The notes beneath the pieces are model-generated. The model was given only the letters and a program-made list of their open reading frames with translations, was not told where the DNA came from and did not search any database. Source: Prado023 sp963747335 (GTDB lineage: Bacteria > Actinomycetota > Actinomycetes > S36-B12 > CAIYMF01). Taken from it: a DNA stretch of 64,000 nucleotides. The translations under genes were made by a program, and so were the position numbers. Below are positions 53,119 to 61,531 of the stretch, one piece after another. Each line of letters opens with the position of its first letter. Position 1 is the stretch's first letter. The stretch is from NCBI GenBank assembly GCA_963747335.1, contig CAVVEV010000003.1, forward strand, positions 496,001 to 560,000, written 5' to 3'.

Positions 53119-53547
53119 GTGGAGCACCCAGTGACAATCGACGGCCTCGTCGGCGTCTACCACGCCGACGGTGGCCCGATCGGCGAGGCCAAGTATGTCG
53201 TCGGAAAGCTCTTGGGGACCGCCCACTGCGCCCTGTGCGACATCACCCACTCCCCCGTGCGCCGCAAGCCAGCCTGGGACCGCATGGTCGCCGATCTCGG
53301 CCTCCCCTTCGAACTGCTGCACCTCAACGAGATGAGCCCGGATGTCGCCACCGCGACCGCCGCGCACGGGTCACCGGTGGTCCTCGCCCGGCTCTCGGAC
53401 GGCACGGTCGCACCCGTCCTGCTGCCGGAGGCCCTCGACCGTCTCGGCGGTTCGGTGGAGGCCTTCGCTGCCGCCCTCCAGGAGGCCCTGCGCGCTCTCC
53501 TGCCGGCAGCGGACGAACGAGGTCGACAGCGGGACCAGACGCGCTAA
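53119..53547 (+). CDS. conserved protein with a CALC motif, function unknown
   Basis: The product is about 142 residues. LLGTAHCALCDITHSPVRRK contains a CxxC pair followed by His, suggesting a redox or metal site; GLVGVYHADGGPIGEAKYVV precedes it. I recall similar conserved hypotheticals in other bacteria but no function. GTG 53119 has AGGGAGA at good spacing; ATG 53083 and 53086 in the same frame lack one. The stop overlaps the convergent EamA gene by 4 bp. Confidence 0.68.
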   Translation: MEHPVTIDGLVGVYHADGGPIGEAKYVVGKLLGTAHCALCDITHSPVRRKPAWDRMVADLGLPFELLHLNEMSPDVATATAAHGSPVVLARLSDGTVAPVLLPEALDRLGGSVEAFAAALQEALRALLPAADERGRQRDQTR

Positions 53548-54371
53548 CCCGCGCTGATGGCAGCGACACCCACAAGAGCAAGGGCAACGCCCGCCTGCTG
53601 GATCGGCCTCAACCGCTCGTGATCGATGAACCGGGCCAACAGGATCGTGGCCACCGGGTAGAGCGACCCGAACACGCTGACCAGGGACAGCAGCCCCAGC
53701 GTGCTGGCCAGGCCGAAGGCAAGGTTCGCCCCGACGTCCATCAAGCCCACCGCCGCGAAGGCGGGCACCTCCGCACGGCTCACTCTGACCGACCGGCGCA
53801 CCGCCAGCAGCGCGAGGGCCATGAGGCTCACCGTGGTGATCCGCATCACGGTCATCGTCATCACCACGCTGGTGTCACTGCCCTGGGCGATCGCCACCAG
53901 GGACGTCCCGAGGAACACCGCGGACCCACCCGCGAGCAGCACGGGAGCCCACCCTGCGTCGCCGTGGACCTCCGGTCCGCTCGCGGCAACGACGCCGACA
54001 AGAGCGAAGACGATGCCCAGCGTCTGCAGGGAGGTCGGCTTCTCCCCGGATCCCAGTCCGACCGCCAGCGGCACGAGCACTCCCAGCGCCGCGATCGGTG
54101 ACACCACGCCCATCGTCCCGATCGCCAGGGCTCGGTAGTACAGCGCGAGACCCGTGGCCCCCGACAGGCTCGCCAGCACCGCCCACCGCACGTAGTCCAC
54201 GGGTGCCGACCAGGCCCCCGTGAGGGTTGCCACGAGCAGCATCGCGGCCAGTCCCACCGTCTGGGTGCCGCCGAGGACCACCAGGACGTGCCGGCGACGC
54301 GAGAGCTTCCCCGCGACATAGTCGGCACTGCCCCACAGGACGGAGGACAGGAGCGCGAGGAGGGCAGCCAC
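53544..54371 (-). CDS. EamA/DMT family transporter
   Basis: This 275-residue protein has ten hydrophobic segments in two EamA halves (LSSVLWGSADYVAGKLS in the first, VGLMDVGANLAFGLA in the second). The family exports metabolites or amino acids; the substrate is unknown. GTG 54371 has TAGCGT 8 nt upstream and no ribosome binding site. Confidence 0.85.
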   Translation of the reverse strand: MAALLALLSSVLWGSADYVAGKLSRRRHVLVVLGGTQTVGLAAMLLVATLTGAWSAPVDYVRWAVLASLSGATGLALYYRALAIGTMGVVSPIAALGVLVPLAVGLGSGEKPTSLQTLGIVFALVGVVAASGPEVHGDAGWAPVLLAGGSAVFLGTSLVAIAQGSDTSVVMTMTVMRITTVSLMALALLAVRRSVRVSRAEVPAFAAVGLMDVGANLAFGLASTLGLLSLVSVFGSLYPVATILLARFIDHERLRPIQQAGVALALVGVAAISAG

Positions 54372-54379
54372 GCTCGGAG

Positions 54380-54385
54380 ACGCTA
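54380..54385 (-). promoter_or_regulatory. -10-like box for the leaderless EamA gene
   Basis: TAGCGT on the minus strand lies 8 nt before GTG 54371. Confidence 0.4.
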
Positions 54386-54435
54386 CACGCACCGAGTCCG
54401 GCGCCGATCTCCCTGAGTTCCGTGGTCGTAGGGCG

Positions 54436-54441
54436 TAGCCT
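54436..54441 (+). promoter_or_regulatory. -10-like box for the leaderless DUF3000 gene
   Basis: TAGCCT lies 7 nt before ATG 54449, with CTGAGT 17 bp further upstream as a partial -35. Confidence 0.5.
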
Positions 54442-54448
54442 GCGGCAC

Positions 54449-55018
54449 ATGAACGCGATAGTCGGCGATGAGGCCGCGGACTTCCGGACCGCGCTGACCT
54501 CGCTGCGTGACGTCCGGCTGCGCCCCGAGATCCTGCTCGAGGAAGCCCCGGCACCCCAGCGGCTGGCACCGTTCGCGATCGCCCTCACCGCCGAGGTCGT
54601 GATCGAGGATGACGACCTCGGAAGCGGCAGGCTCGTCGTCCTGCACGACCCTGCGGGCCAGGACTCCTGGGGCGGGACCTTCCGGGTCGTCGCCTTCATC
54701 AAGGCGACCCTCGAACCGGAGATGGCCGCGGACCCCCTCCTGGCAGAGGTCGGCTGGTCATGGCTCGTCGAGGCGTTGGACACCCAGGGCGCCGGGTACA
54801 CCAACATCTCCGGGACAGTCACCCGGGTGACCTCCGAGTCGTTCGGGGGGCTGTCCGAGCGCCCGCTCGAGGGGCAGATCGAGATCCGCGCCTCCTGGAC
54901 CCCCGACGATGCCCACCTGGCCCCCCACGCCCACGCCTGGGCAGACGTCATGGGGCAGGCGGCCGGGCTGATGCCCCTGCCCCCGGGCGTCGCGCAACTC
55001 CCCCGACCGCGCAGCTGA
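54449..55018 (+). CDS. DUF3000 family protein
   Basis: The 189-residue product matches the DUF3000 family, found in actinobacteria just upstream of a response-regulator-like gene and RNase D, as here. It begins with FRTALTSLRDVRLRPEILLE, and IEIRASWTP and HAHAWADVMGQAAGLMPLPP lie near the end. There is no recognisable catalytic motif or membrane segment. Function is unknown. Confidence 0.87.
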   Translation: MNAIVGDEAADFRTALTSLRDVRLRPEILLEEAPAPQRLAPFAIALTAEVVIEDDDLGSGRLVVLHDPAGQDSWGGTFRVVAFIKATLEPEMAADPLLAEVGWSWLVEALDTQGAGYTNISGTVTRVTSESFGGLSERPLEGQIEIRASWTPDDAHLAPHAHAWADVMGQAAGLMPLPPGVAQLPRPRS

Positions 55019-55044
55019 GCACAACGGCCAGCGGCGGGTCGAGG

Positions 55045-55070
55045 CGTCACCCTCACTCCTTCGGGTGACG
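55045..55070 (+). terminator. hairpin after the DUF3000 gene
   Basis: Perfect 8-bp stem CGTCACCC/GGGTGACG with a 10-nt loop, 27 nt after the stop; no U tract. Confidence 0.5.
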
Positions 55071-55146
55071 GTCCTCAAGGGTCCAACTCGCGACCGTCGA
55101 TACGGGTCCCAGTTGTCTTGAGACCGGACGCGCCGTTGGAGGTGCC

Positions 55147-55752
55147 GTGATCACTGTCGCCCAGAGCACTGCAGTACCGATCATCCCGATGCCCCGTGGT
55201 CGCTTCACAGCACTCACCGTCGGCATCGAATCGACCAGTGTCGCCGGCCTCACACCGCGACTTCGGTCCCTGGGTGCCTCCGCCGTCCACCGCGCCGCGA
55301 CCGCTCGGGGCGGGCAGGTGCCCAGCCCCCAGGGTCCCCACGACCTCTGCGTGGTCGAGGCCTCCGGGCCGCAGATCCGTGAGGAGCTCCGAGCACTCCG
55401 GGCGATCGGGTGGCGGCGCGTCCTGGTGGTCACGACGCGCTCCGAGTTGGTCCGCCACGCGATCGGATACGGCGCACGCTCGGCGATCGTGCCGCCGGCG
55501 CGGTCCGCGGGCTCCGGCATCCCGCTCCCCCGCCAGCGCTCCGGCGACGAGGGTGTCGACGCGATGTCGGTGCGGGAGGTCCAGGTGCTCCAGAGGGTCG
55601 CCGAGGGGCACACCAACCGCCAGATCGGTGAGGACCTGTGCCTCTCGGCACTGACGGTCAAGAGCCATCTGGCCCGCATCGGGCGCAAGCTCGGCACCGG
55701 CGACCGCGCGGAGATGGTGGCCATCGGCTTCCGCCACGGCGTCGTCGCCTGA
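55147..55752 (+). CDS. LuxR-type HTH transcriptional regulator
   Basis: The 201-residue protein has a receiver-like N-terminal half without the phosphoryl-accepting Asp environment of true response regulators, and a C-terminal LuxR HTH (MSVREVQVLQRVAEGHTNRQ then IGEDLCLSALTVKSHLARI, about 139-185). GTG 55147 has GGAGGTG upstream. A regulator at this position beside DUF3000 and RNase D is conserved in actinobacteria. The target genes are unknown. Confidence 0.87.
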   Translation: MITVAQSTAVPIIPMPRGRFTALTVGIESTSVAGLTPRLRSLGASAVHRAATARGGQVPSPQGPHDLCVVEASGPQIREELRALRAIGWRRVLVVTTRSELVRHAIGYGARSAIVPPARSAGSGIPLPRQRSGDEGVDAMSVREVQVLQRVAEGHTNRQIGEDLCLSALTVKSHLARIGRKLGTGDRAEMVAIGFRHGVVA

Positions 55753-55894
55753 GCGCCCTAGCATCCGCCGTCCGCCGTCGGCTGCGCTCCCGAGCGCCTC
55801 GGGCCTGCTCCCGAACTGACGATCCGCTCCCGAGGGACGGGGGCAGATCTGTGAAGTGCGAGCAGATCGCCGCGGTTACCTCGGCGGTCGCGGG

Positions 55895-55900
55895 TACGGT
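55895..55900 (+). promoter_or_regulatory. -10-like box for leaderless rnd
   Basis: TACGGT lies 6 nt before GTG 55907, with no Shine-Dalgarno sequence. Confidence 0.4.
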
Positions 55901-55906
55901 GGCCTC

Positions 55907-57154
55907 GTGTCCGAGTCCCCCGCCGTCGTCGTGGCCGATGAGGCCGTGGTCGATGAGCCACCCGCCCTGCCACCCCTCGAGCTTCGCGACGGGCTTCCGC
56001 GCGTCACGGAGACCCAGACCGACCTCGACCTCGTCGTGCGCGAGCTGCGTGCGGGAACGGGGCCGATCGCCGTCGACACGGAGCGCGCATCCGGCTACCG
56101 CTACGGCCAGCGCGCCTACCTGATCCAGATCCGCCGGGAGGGGGCCGGCAGCTCCCTGATCGATCCGCACGCCGTCACCGGGGTCCCCGGGCTGGCCGAG
56201 GCCCTGCGCGGCCCCGAGTGGATCCTGCACGCGGCAAGCCAGGACCTCCCGTGCCTGGCCGAGCTCCACCTGGCACCGACCACGCTGTTCGACACGGAGC
56301 TCGCCGGTCGCCTCCTGGGCATGCCCCGGGTCGGGCTGGGACCGATGGTGGAGGACGTCCTGGGCGTGACCCTGGCCAAGGGTCACGGCGCCGCGGACTG
56401 GTCCCGCCGGCCCCTGCCTGAGGATTGGCTGGAGTATGCCGCCCTCGATGTCGAGGTCCTCATCGAGCTGCGCGACGAGCTGCACGCCCGCCTGGAGGCA
56501 GCCGGCAAGCTCGACTGGGCCGAGCAGGAGTTCGCGGCCGTGCGCGACGCCCCGCCGCCTCCTCCCCGGGTCGATCCGTGGAGGCGCACCTCGGGCATCC
56601 ACAAGCTGCGTTCGCGCCGCTCCCTGGCCATCGTCGAGCACCTGTGGGTGGCCCGGGACCGGATCGCCCAGGAGAACGACACTGCCCCTGGACGGCTGCT
56701 GCCGGACTCCTCGATCGTCGCCGCAGCTGCGGCCCTGCCCCGCGACCTGAACGCCCTGCAGGCGACCAGGGCCTTCCACGGCCGCGGCGCGACGCGCTAC
56801 CAGCGCGCGTGGGCGGCCGCCCTGCGCGAGGCGTGGGCCGTCCCGGAGAAGGACCTGCCCCTGACCGCCCTCAAGGGTGACGGTCCCCCGCCACCTCGGG
56901 CGTGGGCGCAGCGGGACCCCGTGGCGGCTGCGCGACTCGATCGCGCGCGCACAGCCCTGCAGAAGCGCGCCGAGCAGCTGGACCTCCCTGTCGAGAACCT
57001 GATCACCCCGGACATCGTCCGTCGGCTGATGTGGCAGCCTCCTCAGGATCCCGGTGAGGTGGCGCAGGTTCTCCGCGCGTCGGGTGCTCGGCCGTGGCAG
57101 GTGGAGCTCACCGCGGCCCTCCTCGAGGAGGCGATCCACCCGCCTGCGGGCTGA
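55907..57154 (+). CDS. rnd: ribonuclease D (DEDDy exonuclease with HRDC domain)
   Basis: This 415-residue 3'-5' exoribonuclease family protein has DEDD motif 1 IAVDTERASGYRY, motif 2 WILHAASQDLPCL, and motif 3 WLEYAALDVEVLIEL (DEDDy Tyr and Asp). HRDC-like helices lie in the C-terminal half (residues about 230-310). The role is tRNA or stable-RNA 3' processing. I chose GTG 55907 because the frame upstream is not family-like and a TACGGT box precedes it. The 3' end overlaps the convergent GGDEF-EAL gene by 47 bp. Confidence 0.9.
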   Translation: MSESPAVVVADEAVVDEPPALPPLELRDGLPRVTETQTDLDLVVRELRAGTGPIAVDTERASGYRYGQRAYLIQIRREGAGSSLIDPHAVTGVPGLAEALRGPEWILHAASQDLPCLAELHLAPTTLFDTELAGRLLGMPRVGLGPMVEDVLGVTLAKGHGAADWSRRPLPEDWLEYAALDVEVLIELRDELHARLEAAGKLDWAEQEFAAVRDAPPPPPRVDPWRRTSGIHKLRSRRSLAIVEHLWVARDRIAQENDTAPGRLLPDSSIVAAAAALPRDLNALQATRAFHGRGATRYQRAWAAALREAWAVPEKDLPLTALKGDGPPPPRAWAQRDPVAAARLDRARTALQKRAEQLDLPVENLITPDIVRRLMWQPPQDPGEVAQVLRASGARPWQVELTAALLEEAIHPPAG

Positions 57155-58931
57155 GGCCCGCGGACGCCGCATCCTGCCGCTCGAGGGTCCCGGGAGCCCA
57201 GCGCGCCGTCGTCAGGCCCAGGTCCTCGGCGCGCAGCACCCTGGCGATCAGGTAGCCCTGCGCCTCGTCGCAGCCCAACCCAGCCAGGACCTCGAGCTGT
57301 GGACGGGTCTCCACGCCCTCGGCGACGACCCTCTGCCCCAGGGCGTGGCCGGCCGACACCGCAGCGGCGACGATCGCGCGATCGGCGCTGCTCGTGGTGA
57401 TGCTGGACACGAACGAGCGGTCGATCTTCACCCGGTGCGGACCCAGGAATCTCAGGGCACCCAGCGACGAGTAGCCCGTGCCGAAGTGGTCGATGGCCAG
57501 GCCGATCCCGGAGGCACGCAGCCTCCGGAGGGTCAGCTGTGCGGGGCCTGTGGGCTCCAGCAGGCCGAACTCGCCCATCTCGAACACGACGGCGGACGGC
57601 CTGTCGGACTGCTCGGCGATGATCCTCAACGCATCCCCCGCGAACGAGGCGGAGTAGACCTGGCCGCGCGCGAGGTTCAGCCCGACCGGCACGTCCACAC
57701 CGTCAGCGGACCAGACGGCACGCTGGGCGAGCGCACGGCGCAGCACCTGCTCGCTCAGCGCACCATTGAGACCGGCGCGGGCGGCCACGGGCAGGAACTC
57801 CGACGGGTAGACCAGCGCCCCACCGGCCAGGCGCAATCGGGCCAGGGCCTCGACGTACATGAGGCGCCCCGTCGCGATCTCCACGATGGGCTGGTAGTGC
57901 AGGACCAGACCGGGGGGCTCCGCGGCGCCGGTCGGCGGCGGCTCGACCTCGAGGGCGACCCCCAGGGCCTCGCGGATGCGCTCAGCGGTCGCGAGCTCCT
58001 CGTCCATCTCGACCGAGTGCAGGCGCACCGTGTTGCGTCCGGCGTCCTTGGCCCGGTACATCGCCATGTCCGCCTGGCGGAGCAGGTCGGCCGGATCGAT
58101 GGAATCCGCCCGAGCCAACGAGATCCCCACGCTCATGCTGATCCGATGGGCCCGCCCCTGCACGCTCACAGGGTGGTCCAGGGTCGCGCGCACGCGCTCG
58201 GCGACGGCGCGGACGTCCTGGGGATCCGTCAGCCTCGGGCAGAGGACGACGAACTCGTCACCGCCGATCCGGGCCAGGGAGTCCTCGGGACGTACGGCGG
58301 CACGGATGCGCCGGGCGACCGCGACCAACAGCTCGTCACCCACCTGGTGCCCGCGGGTGTCGTTGACCAGCTTGAAGCCGTCGAGGTCCAGGAAGATGAC
58401 GGCGACGTGCGGACCATCCGTCCCGTGATCGAGGGCTGCGAGCTGGCGCAGGAGCTCCCCCCTGTTGATCAGGCCCGTGAGGGGGTCCTCGCGGGCCTCC
58501 CTGTCCAGTCGCACACGCGTGCTCCACTGCTCGGTGACGTCCCTGAGGATCACCAGGGCCAGGGGCTGGCCCAGATGGTCCGGCTGGGACAGCGCCGTGA
58601 CTGAGACGTCCAGCCAGCGAGAGCCGGCGACACCGGGCGTCGACACCCGGACTGCCGTGGACGGGCCGGGACCGCTGACGTCCGCAGCGGCGCCTGCGAC
58701 CTCGGGAACCACGTCGTCGACAGAGGCCCCGATCACCTCGGCAAGGGCCCTGCCCAGCATCTGCGCGGCAGCGGGATTTGCGTCAATGACCGTGTCGAGG
58801 TGTCCCCGAGATCGAGTCACCCGAAGGATCGCCTGTGGCGACTCGTCGAACACCGCGTGCAGCAGGCCGGTGCGATCCGGCGAGGTCGTGCTCACGGCGG
58901 GTGGTGTGGCTTGGTCCCCGACCCCCACCAT
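57108..58931 (-). CDS. PAS-GGDEF-EAL cyclic-di-GMP signalling protein
   Basis: The 607-residue protein has a PAS-like domain (residues about 20-135), a GGDEF domain with intact GGDEF at 223-227 and the RxxD inhibitory site at 214-217, and an EAL domain (about 345-585). EAL itself (361-363), the Asn in GLNLARG, Lys in RVKIDRS, Glu in VAEGVET and Gln in DEAQGYLI are present, but DDFG is changed to DHFG at 481-484, so phosphodiesterase activity may be weak or lost. There are no membrane helices, so it senses something in the cytoplasm. ATG 58931 overlaps the dxs stop by one base (TGATG). Confidence 0.92.
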   Translation of the reverse strand: MVGVGDQATPPAVSTTSPDRTGLLHAVFDESPQAILRVTRSRGHLDTVIDANPAAAQMLGRALAEVIGASVDDVVPEVAGAAADVSGPGPSTAVRVSTPGVAGSRWLDVSVTALSQPDHLGQPLALVILRDVTEQWSTRVRLDREAREDPLTGLINRGELLRQLAALDHGTDGPHVAVIFLDLDGFKLVNDTRGHQVGDELLVAVARRIRAAVRPEDSLARIGGDEFVVLCPRLTDPQDVRAVAERVRATLDHPVSVQGRAHRISMSVGISLARADSIDPADLLRQADMAMYRAKDAGRNTVRLHSVEMDEELATAERIREALGVALEVEPPPTGAAEPPGLVLHYQPIVEIATGRLMYVEALARLRLAGGALVYPSEFLPVAARAGLNGALSEQVLRRALAQRAVWSADGVDVPVGLNLARGQVYSASFAGDALRIIAEQSDRPSAVVFEMGEFGLLEPTGPAQLTLRRLRASGIGLAIDHFGTGYSSLGALRFLGPHRVKIDRSFVSSITTSSADRAIVAAAVSAGHALGQRVVAEGVETRPQLEVLAGLGCDEAQGYLIARVLRAEDLGLTTARWAPGTLERQDAASAGLSPQAGGSPPRGGPR

Positions 58932-60805
58932 CAGTCCGACGGGTCGAGCAATCGATGGGCTGCATCCGCGCAGCCCTGGGCGGTGAGGCCCAGCCGCTCG
59001 AGGATGGCCGGGCGGCTCGCATGGTGCAGGAACTCCTGGGGAACCCCGAGCCGCTCCATGCGAACCCCGATCCCCGCGTCGGCGAGGGCAGTGGCCAGCC
59101 CCGACCCGATCCCGCCGACCAGGCCGCCGTCCTCCATGGTGACCACCCGGCCGATCTCACCGGCCAGCCCCACGAGGCCCGACGGCAGTGGAGTGACCCA
59201 CAGGGGCGACGCAACCGCCACCGGCACACCCTCCGCGGACAGCTTGGCCGCGGCCTCGCGGGCCGCACCGGCCATGCTGCCCACGCCGACGAGCAGGACC
59301 TGCGGGTCGAGGTCCGCGTGCAGGAGGTCCACACCGTGGCTGGCGTCGACCGCCGGGATCGGCTCGGCGAGCCGTCCCTTCGGGAAGCGCACCACGGTCG
59401 GGCCGTCGGACACGGCAACCGCCTCACGCAGGGCGCGGCGCAGGGTCTCCTCGTCGCGCGGGGCGGCCACCCTGACCCCCGGCACCAACCCGAGCATCGA
59501 CAGGTCCCACATGCCGTTGTGGGAGGCGCCGTCGTCCCCGGTGACACCCGCTCGGTCCAGCACGATCGTCACCCCGGCCCTGTGCATCGCAACATCCATG
59601 AGCACCTGGTCGAACGCGCGGTTCAGGAAGGTGGCGTACACCGCGACAACCGGGTGCAGCCCGGCGAAGGCCATGCCTGCCGCGGAGGTCAGCGCGTGCT
59701 GCTCGGCGATGCCGACGTCGTAGGTGCGGTCCGGGAACTCCGCGGCGAACCGATCCAGGCCCGTGGGGCTCAGCATCGCTGCGGTGATGGCCACGACGTC
59801 GGGGCGCTGGCGTCCGATCTCGACGAGCTCGTCGGCGAAGGCTGCTGTCCAGGTGGGGCCACCGTCACTGACCGGGATGCCGGTCTCCGGGTCGATGATC
59901 CCGACCCCGTGGAAGCGGTCGGCCTCGTCGTTCTCGGCCGGGGCGTACCCGCGGCCCTTCTGCGTGATGACGTGGACGATGACCGGCCCGCCGTAGCGCC
60001 GTGCGGCGCGCAGGACCGACTCAACGGCCTCCACGTCGTGACCGTCGACCGGGCCCAGGTACTTCAGGCCGAGGTCCTCGAACATGCCCTGTGGGGCCAC
60101 GACGTCCTTGACCCCCCGCTTAACGCCGTGCAGGGCCTCGAACAGGGGGGCACCCACCACAGGAGTGCGGCCCAGGATCTCCTTGCCCCAGTCGAGGAAG
60201 CGCTCGTAGCCATGGGTGGTGCGCAGGGTGTCGAGGTGCCTGGCCAGCCCGCCGATCGTGGGTGCGTAGGAGCGCTCGTTGTCGTTGACGACGATGATCA
60301 CGGGTCGGTGCGAGTCCGCGATGTTGTTCAGCGCCTCCCAGGACATGCCCCCGGTCAGTGAGCCGTCCCCGACGATGGCGACCACATGCCGCCGGCCGAG
60401 CGTCCCGGCCTGCTCGAGCGCCTTGGCGATGCCGTCCGCGTACGACAGGGCCGTGGAGGCGTGCGAGTTCTCGATGACGTCGTGGGGGCTCTCAGCCCGG
60501 GATGGGTAGCCGGAGATCCCGCCCTCCTGGCGCAGGTGGTCGAACGCTTCGCGCCGCCCGGTGAGGATCTTGTGCACGTAGGACTGGTGTCCGGTGTCCC
60601 AGAGCAGGACGTCGTTCGGCGAGTCGAACACCCGGTGCAGCGCGAGGGTCAGCTCGACGACCCCGAGGTTGGGCCCGAGATGGCCGCCCGTGCGGCTGAC
60701 CTTCTCGACGAGGAACGCGCGGATCTCCTCGGACAGCCCCTCGAGCTGCTCGGGCCCCAGCGCGCGGAGGTCCGCGGGTGAGTCGATGCTCTCCAGCACG
60801 CCCAC
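58931..60805 (-). CDS. dxs: 1-deoxy-D-xylulose-5-phosphate synthase
   Basis: DXS condenses pyruvate and glyceraldehyde-3-phosphate, the first step of the MEP isoprenoid pathway. The 624-residue thiamine-diphosphate enzyme has SRTGGHLGPNLGVVELT, the ThDP motif GDGSLTGGMSWEALNN, and the transketolase-like DRAGVTGDDGASHNG block. GTG 60805 has GGAGGCC upstream. The GGDEF-EAL gene is coupled behind it. RNase D-dxs-aconitase proximity is typical of actinobacteria. Confidence 0.96.
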   Translation of the reverse strand: MGVLESIDSPADLRALGPEQLEGLSEEIRAFLVEKVSRTGGHLGPNLGVVELTLALHRVFDSPNDVLLWDTGHQSYVHKILTGRREAFDHLRQEGGISGYPSRAESPHDVIENSHASTALSYADGIAKALEQAGTLGRRHVVAIVGDGSLTGGMSWEALNNIADSHRPVIIVVNDNERSYAPTIGGLARHLDTLRTTHGYERFLDWGKEILGRTPVVGAPLFEALHGVKRGVKDVVAPQGMFEDLGLKYLGPVDGHDVEAVESVLRAARRYGGPVIVHVITQKGRGYAPAENDEADRFHGVGIIDPETGIPVSDGGPTWTAAFADELVEIGRQRPDVVAITAAMLSPTGLDRFAAEFPDRTYDVGIAEQHALTSAAGMAFAGLHPVVAVYATFLNRAFDQVLMDVAMHRAGVTIVLDRAGVTGDDGASHNGMWDLSMLGLVPGVRVAAPRDEETLRRALREAVAVSDGPTVVRFPKGRLAEPIPAVDASHGVDLLHADLDPQVLLVGVGSMAGAAREAAAKLSAEGVPVAVASPLWVTPLPSGLVGLAGEIGRVVTMEDGGLVGGIGSGLATALADAGIGVRMERLGVPQEFLHHASRPAILERLGLTAQGCADAAHRLLDPSD

Positions 60806-60883
60806 GTCATGGCCTCCTCAGATCGTGCGGTCGTCCGTACAGTCTAGGAGTCAACTCGCGTCCGCACACGGGCGGCGCGACCC

Positions 60884-60889
60884 TAGGCT
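60884..60889 (+). promoter_or_regulatory. -10-like box for the leaderless 120-residue protein gene
   Basis: TAGGCT lies 7 nt before GTG 60897, in the 91-bp spacer shared with dxs. Confidence 0.45.
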
Positions 60890-60896
60890 GGTACCC

Positions 60897-61259
60897 GTGA
60901 CGACTCCCCCCGGCTGGCCTCGCGCCGTGCCCGATCCGGAGTCCCCGGCCTTCCCGGACAAGGTGGTCGGCTGGCTTCTGGACGTGTGTCCACCTGACTA
61001 CCGTGGCCACGACGTCCTCCGCCGCCACCCGGTGATCCTCGCGCGGCTGGCGGCGCTGCACGCGGACGCCTCGTTGCAGGCAGCCAGGGCCGCCTACGCC
61101 GGTGCTCGGCGTGACCTCGCGGGCCGGGTGCCGCCCGAGGCGATCGAGGAGACCCTGGTCGCGCTGAGCAAGGAGGGGGCCCGCGTGGCCGCCCGGGTGC
61201 GCGAGGTCGCCCTCATCGAGGAGGCACTCCAGGGCCGGCGCTGGCGCCCGAAGCTGTAG
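60897..61259 (+). CDS. conserved actinobacterial hypothetical protein
   Basis: The 120-residue helical protein has LLDVCPPDYRGHDVLRRHPV followed by an Ala/Arg-rich helix pair (LARLAALHADASLQAARAAY) and ends GRRWRPKL. I recall this family from other actinobacteria next to dxs and aconitase; its function is not known. The GTG start is supported by the leaderless box. Confidence 0.78.
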   Translation: MTTPPGWPRAVPDPESPAFPDKVVGWLLDVCPPDYRGHDVLRRHPVILARLAALHADASLQAARAAYAGARRDLAGRVPPEAIEETLVALSKEGARVAARVREVALIEEALQGRRWRPKL

Positions 61260-61282
61260 GCCCTCCCCGAACGGGCGGATCC

Positions 61283-61466
61283 TCAGGCGCCCAGGGCCTG
61301 GAAGGCCTCGTACACCATGAACGCCGGCCAGAACACGCCCTGGAGGATGGCCAGCGCGTACTCCCAGAACCCGTCCGCCTGCTGCCAGAACCACGCCCAG
61401 GCACCGAACATGCCCAAGCCGTAGAGGGCTCCCCCACCTGCCGCCGCACCGTTGCTGTCAGCTCAT
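61283..61466 (-). pseudogene. small conserved membrane protein, broken by an apparent one-base insertion at codon 3
   Basis: From the third codon on, the frame reads a conserved actinobacterial small membrane protein (GGGALYGLGMFGAWAWFWQQ, then ADGFWEYALAILQGVFWP and AFMVYEAFQALGA). The start ATG at 61466, preceded by GAGGTGGGG, is out of frame: ATG AGC is followed by an in-frame TGA. Dropping the base at 61460 gives MSDSNGAAAGGGALYGLGM and a 60-residue protein; the interval is 184 nt (3n+1). It is either a sequence error or a natural knock-out. It lies between aconitase and the 120-residue gene. Confidence 0.65.
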
Positions 61467-61531
61467 GGCGATCCCCACCTCTCCACCGATCCAGTGTGCT
61501 CCGGGTGAGGCGGGGATGGCTTGACAGGGGG

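Noticed and set aside
22994..60858. CAACTCG core seen in several intergenic spacers (about 22994, 30642, 38770, 55085, 60853)
   Set aside because: The same string occurs inside genes (for example rimO near 2258), so it is not specific to spacers.
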